From assembly GCF_011040385.1 (NCBI RefSeq), contig NZ_JAAIKB010000014.1:1-64000 (forward strand): DNA of 64,000 bases. The letters are read 5' to 3'. The notes below the pieces were generated by a model. The model was not told the origin of the DNA. It saw only the letters and a program-made list of their open reading frames with translations, and did not search any database. Every line of letters begins with the position of its first letter. Position 1 is the first letter of the stretch. This document shows, one piece after another, positions 61,962 through 64,000 of this stretch. Source of the DNA: Falsiroseomonas algicola. GTDB lineage: Bacteria; Pseudomonadota; Alphaproteobacteria; Acetobacterales; Acetobacteraceae. The translations under genes and the position numbers were made by a program.

Positions 61962-62681
61962 ATGGACCTTCCCCCGACCGCGCCCGAACCCATGGCGCTC
62001 TTCCTCGATTTCGATGGCACGCTGGTGGATATCGCCGAGCGACCCGAAGCCATCGATGTGCCGCCGGGTCTGCCGGCGCTTCTCATGCGGCTTTCAGCGC
62101 GGCTGGATGGCGCGCTGGCCGTCGTCTCCGGCCGGCCGATCCCACAGCTGGATGAGCATCTGCCGGTGCCGATCGCCAAGGTAGGCGACCATGGCGGGTC
62201 GCTCCGCGTCGATCCCGCAGGGCCGGTGGAGGGCCCACCGCTGGCCAGCCCCCCGGCCTCCTGGCTCGCCCGTGCCCGGCTGCTGGCGGATACCTTTCCC
62301 GGTGCCTTCATCGAGGTGAAGGACCACGGCTTCGTCCTCCACTACCGCCAGGCGCCGGAGGCAGCGGGCATGGCCCAGGGCCTTCTGGAAGCGATGGTCG
62401 CGGAGGCGCCCGACCATTTCACCCTGATGCCCGCCCGCATGGCATGGGAGGTGACGCCGCGCGCCGTATCGAAGGGCACGGCCGTGGCCGCGCTGCTGGC
62501 GCGCGCGCCCTTCGCGGGCCGGGTGCCGGTGTTCATCGGCGACGACGTGACGGATGAGGCCGGGATGGCCGCGGCGCGCGCCGCGGGCGGGCTCGGGCTG
62601 CGGTTGCAGGACAGTTTCGGCACGCCATCGGCCCTTCGCGCCTGGCTCGCCGCCTTGGCGGAGCCGAGTGACACCCCATGA
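61962..62681 (+). CDS. otsB: Trehalose-6-phosphate phosphatase
   Basis: This is a 239-residue HAD-superfamily phosphatase. D16 and D18 in LFLDFDGTLVDIAERPE are the nucleophile and acid. SGRPIPQLDEHL and GDHGG carry the substrate-side residues, a conserved Lys lies in AVSKGTAV, and GDDVTDEAGM provides the late acidic pair. It removes phosphate from trehalose 6-phosphate, the second step of trehalose synthesis from UDP-glucose. The start at 61962 follows a GC hairpin and lacks a clear ribosome site; ATG 61992 is an alternative. Its stop overlaps the otsA start (ATGA). Confidence 0.92.
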   Translation: MDLPPTAPEPMALFLDFDGTLVDIAERPEAIDVPPGLPALLMRLSARLDGALAVVSGRPIPQLDEHLPVPIAKVGDHGGSLRVDPAGPVEGPPLASPPASWLARARLLADTFPGAFIEVKDHGFVLHYRQAPEAAGMAQGLLEAMVAEAPDHFTLMPARMAWEVTPRAVSKGTAVAALLARAPFAGRVPVFIGDDVTDEAGMAAARAAGGLGLRLQDSFGTPSALRAWLAALAEPSDTP

Positions 62682-64000
62682 GTCGTCTCGTCATCGTTGC
62701 CAACCGGGTGCCCGACCCGAAGGAGCAGGGCGCCGTCGCGGGCGGCCTCGCCGTGGCGCTGAAGGATGCGCTGGCGAAGCGGGACGCCATGTGGTTCGGC
62801 TGGTCCGGCAAGACGGCGCCGGAGACGGCCACCACGCCGGTGGAAGCGCGCGTCGGCCAGACCGCCTATGCGCGGCTCGATCTCGGCCAGGACGACTACC
62901 GCCACTACTACCAGGGTTTCTCGAATGCCGCCTTGTGGCCGGTGCTGCATTACCGGCTGGGCGTGGCGCGGTTCGACCGGCTCGACTGGATCGGCTACCA
63001 GCGCGTCAATGCCGCCTTCGCCGCGGCGCTGGCGCCGCTGCTGCGGCCGGACGACACCATCTGGATCCACGACTTCCACCTGTTCCTGATGGCGAAGGAG
63101 TTGCGCGCGCTGGGCTGCAAGCAGCGCATCGGCTTCTTCCTGCACGTGCCCTTCCCGCCGCGTGCCGTCTTCACCGGCCTGCCGCATGCGCATGACGTGC
63201 TGGCGGCGATGGATGCGATCGATGCGATCGGCATGCAGACGGAAGACGATGCCGAGAACCTGCGCGGCGCGCTGATCTCCCACGGCCATGCGGGGGCCGC
63301 GATGCGCGTCGGCGCCTTCCCCATCGGCATCGATGCCACGGGCTTCGCCAACCTCGCCTCGCGCCAGGCGACGCAGAAGGAGGTGACGCGCCTGCGTGAT
63401 TCGCTGGCGGGACGGTCGCTCGCCATCGGCGTCGATCGCCTGGACTACACCAAGGGCCTGCCACAGCGCATCGCGGGCTTCGGCGCGCTGCTCAGCCGCT
63501 TCCCGAAGCACCGCGGCAAGATCACCTTCCTCCAGGTGGCGCCGGTCAGCCGCGGCGACGTGGCGCAATACCGCGCGCTGCGACGCGAACTCGATGAGAG
63601 CGTGGGCCGCATCAACGGCCAGATGGCGGAGCCCGACTGGGCGCCGATCCGCTACATCACCCGCGCGGTGGCGCGGCCGACGCTGGCGGGCTTCATGCGC
63701 ATGGCGCGGATCGGCATCGTGACGCCGCTGCGCGACGGCATGAACCTGGTCGCCAAGGAATTCGTGGCGGCGCAGGATGCGGATGATCCCGGTGTCCTCG
63801 TCCTCTCCCGCTTCGCCGGCGCGGCGCAGGAGATGGAAGGCGCGCTGCTGGTCAACCCGCTCGATCCCGATGACATCGCGGAGGCGCTGGACGTCGCGAT
63901 GGACATGCCGGCGGATGAGCGGCTGGATCGCTGGGCGCGCATGGCCGCGATCGTGCGCGCCAATACCGCCGCTGTCTGGTGCCGCCGCTTCCTCGCGGCG
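62678..64000 (+). CDS. otsA: Trehalose-6-phosphate synthase (3' end beyond window)
   Basis: The first 441 residues of a GT20 glycosyltransferase are visible; full-length enzymes are about 460-480. It starts SRLVIVANRVPDP and has an early GGLAVAL loop. WIHDFHLFLMA and FFLHVPFPP form the sugar-phosphate site, IGVDRLDYTKGL is the hallmark nucleotide-sugar motif, and TPLRDGMNLVAKEFVAAQ binds the UDP moiety. It transfers glucose from UDP-glucose to glucose 6-phosphate. It is translationally coupled to otsB. The frame is open at the window end. Confidence 0.95.
   Translation, partial: MSRLVIVANRVPDPKEQGAVAGGLAVALKDALAKRDAMWFGWSGKTAPETATTPVEARVGQTAYARLDLGQDDYRHYYQGFSNAALWPVLHYRLGVARFDRLDWIGYQRVNAAFAAALAPLLRPDDTIWIHDFHLFLMAKELRALGCKQRIGFFLHVPFPPRAVFTGLPHAHDVLAAMDAIDAIGMQTEDDAENLRGALISHGHAGAAMRVGAFPIGIDATGFANLASRQATQKEVTRLRDSLAGRSLAIGVDRLDYTKGLPQRIAGFGALLSRFPKHRGKITFLQVAPVSRGDVAQYRALRRELDESVGRINGQMAEPDWAPIRYITRAVARPTLAGFMRMARIGIVTPLRDGMNLVAKEFVAAQDADDPGVLVLSRFAGAAQEMEGALLVNPLDPDDIAEALDVAMDMPADERLDRWARMAAIVRANTAAVWCRRFLAA

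Overview
The window is GC-rich (third-position G/C nearly everywhere), has about one gene per kb, and holds long operons in which stop and start codons overlap (ATGA, GTGA, TGATG). Gene content points to an alphaproteobacterium, most likely Acetobacteraceae and Roseomonas-like: four Bug/TctC solute receptors, an AcpXL very-long-chain lipid A cluster, MbfA, UPF0314 and many single-gene oxidoreductases. This placement is inference from gene content; the window has no rRNA or other phylogenetic marker.

Layout. 1-54: tail of an IS110-type transposase entering from the left. 183-3698 (minus): cytochrome P460, a GST and a membrane-anchored TPR protein. 3903-9433 (plus): a PelD-like c-di-GMP receptor, a PelE-like protein, a multi-pass membrane protein and glycerol kinase, all overlapping. 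No PelF glycosyltransferase or full-length PelG is present. 9453-10628: SelA-like PLP enzyme. 10762-28094: a catabolic region built from a TetR regulator, a DapA-like aldolase, DUF993, two Gfo/Idh dehydrogenases, two sugar-phosphate isomerase-like TIM barrels, an enolase-superfamily enzyme, SMP-30, an NAD-dependent epimerase, three Bug receptors and one complete TctCBA transporter. A GTAAC-N6-GTTAC palindrome lies ahead of both the DapA-like operon and tctCBA; a LacI-type palindrome lies ahead of the divergent Gfo/Idh operon.

28164-32659 (minus): another Bug receptor and three tandem paralogs of a secreted serine-hydrolase-like protein. 32852-34087: argG. 34369-39532 (minus): acpXL-fabZXL-fabF2XL-fabF1XL-adh2XL-lpxXL, the set that makes and attaches the C28-type acyl chain of lipid A; its second ketosynthase has lost the catalytic residues. 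39714-50321 (minus): one operon encoding a peptide-type ABC importer, both hydantoinase/oxoprolinase subunits and a flavin monooxygenase. Its binding protein appears to be circularly permuted. Divergent from it are an M28 and an M20 peptidase (50506-53633).

53637-64000: a CMD-family protein, a Tat-exported dienelactone hydrolase, a chemoreceptor with a C-terminal PilZ domain beside a GAF-GGDEF-EAL protein, a YghU-type GST, MbfA, tRNA-Leu(CAA), a small membrane protein, and otsB-otsA (otsA runs off the right edge). c-di-GMP is a recurring theme: a PelD-like receptor, a PilZ chemoreceptor and a dual GGDEF/EAL enzyme. No gene-free stretch exceeds 300 bases, and no CRISPR array, rRNA or phage region was seen.
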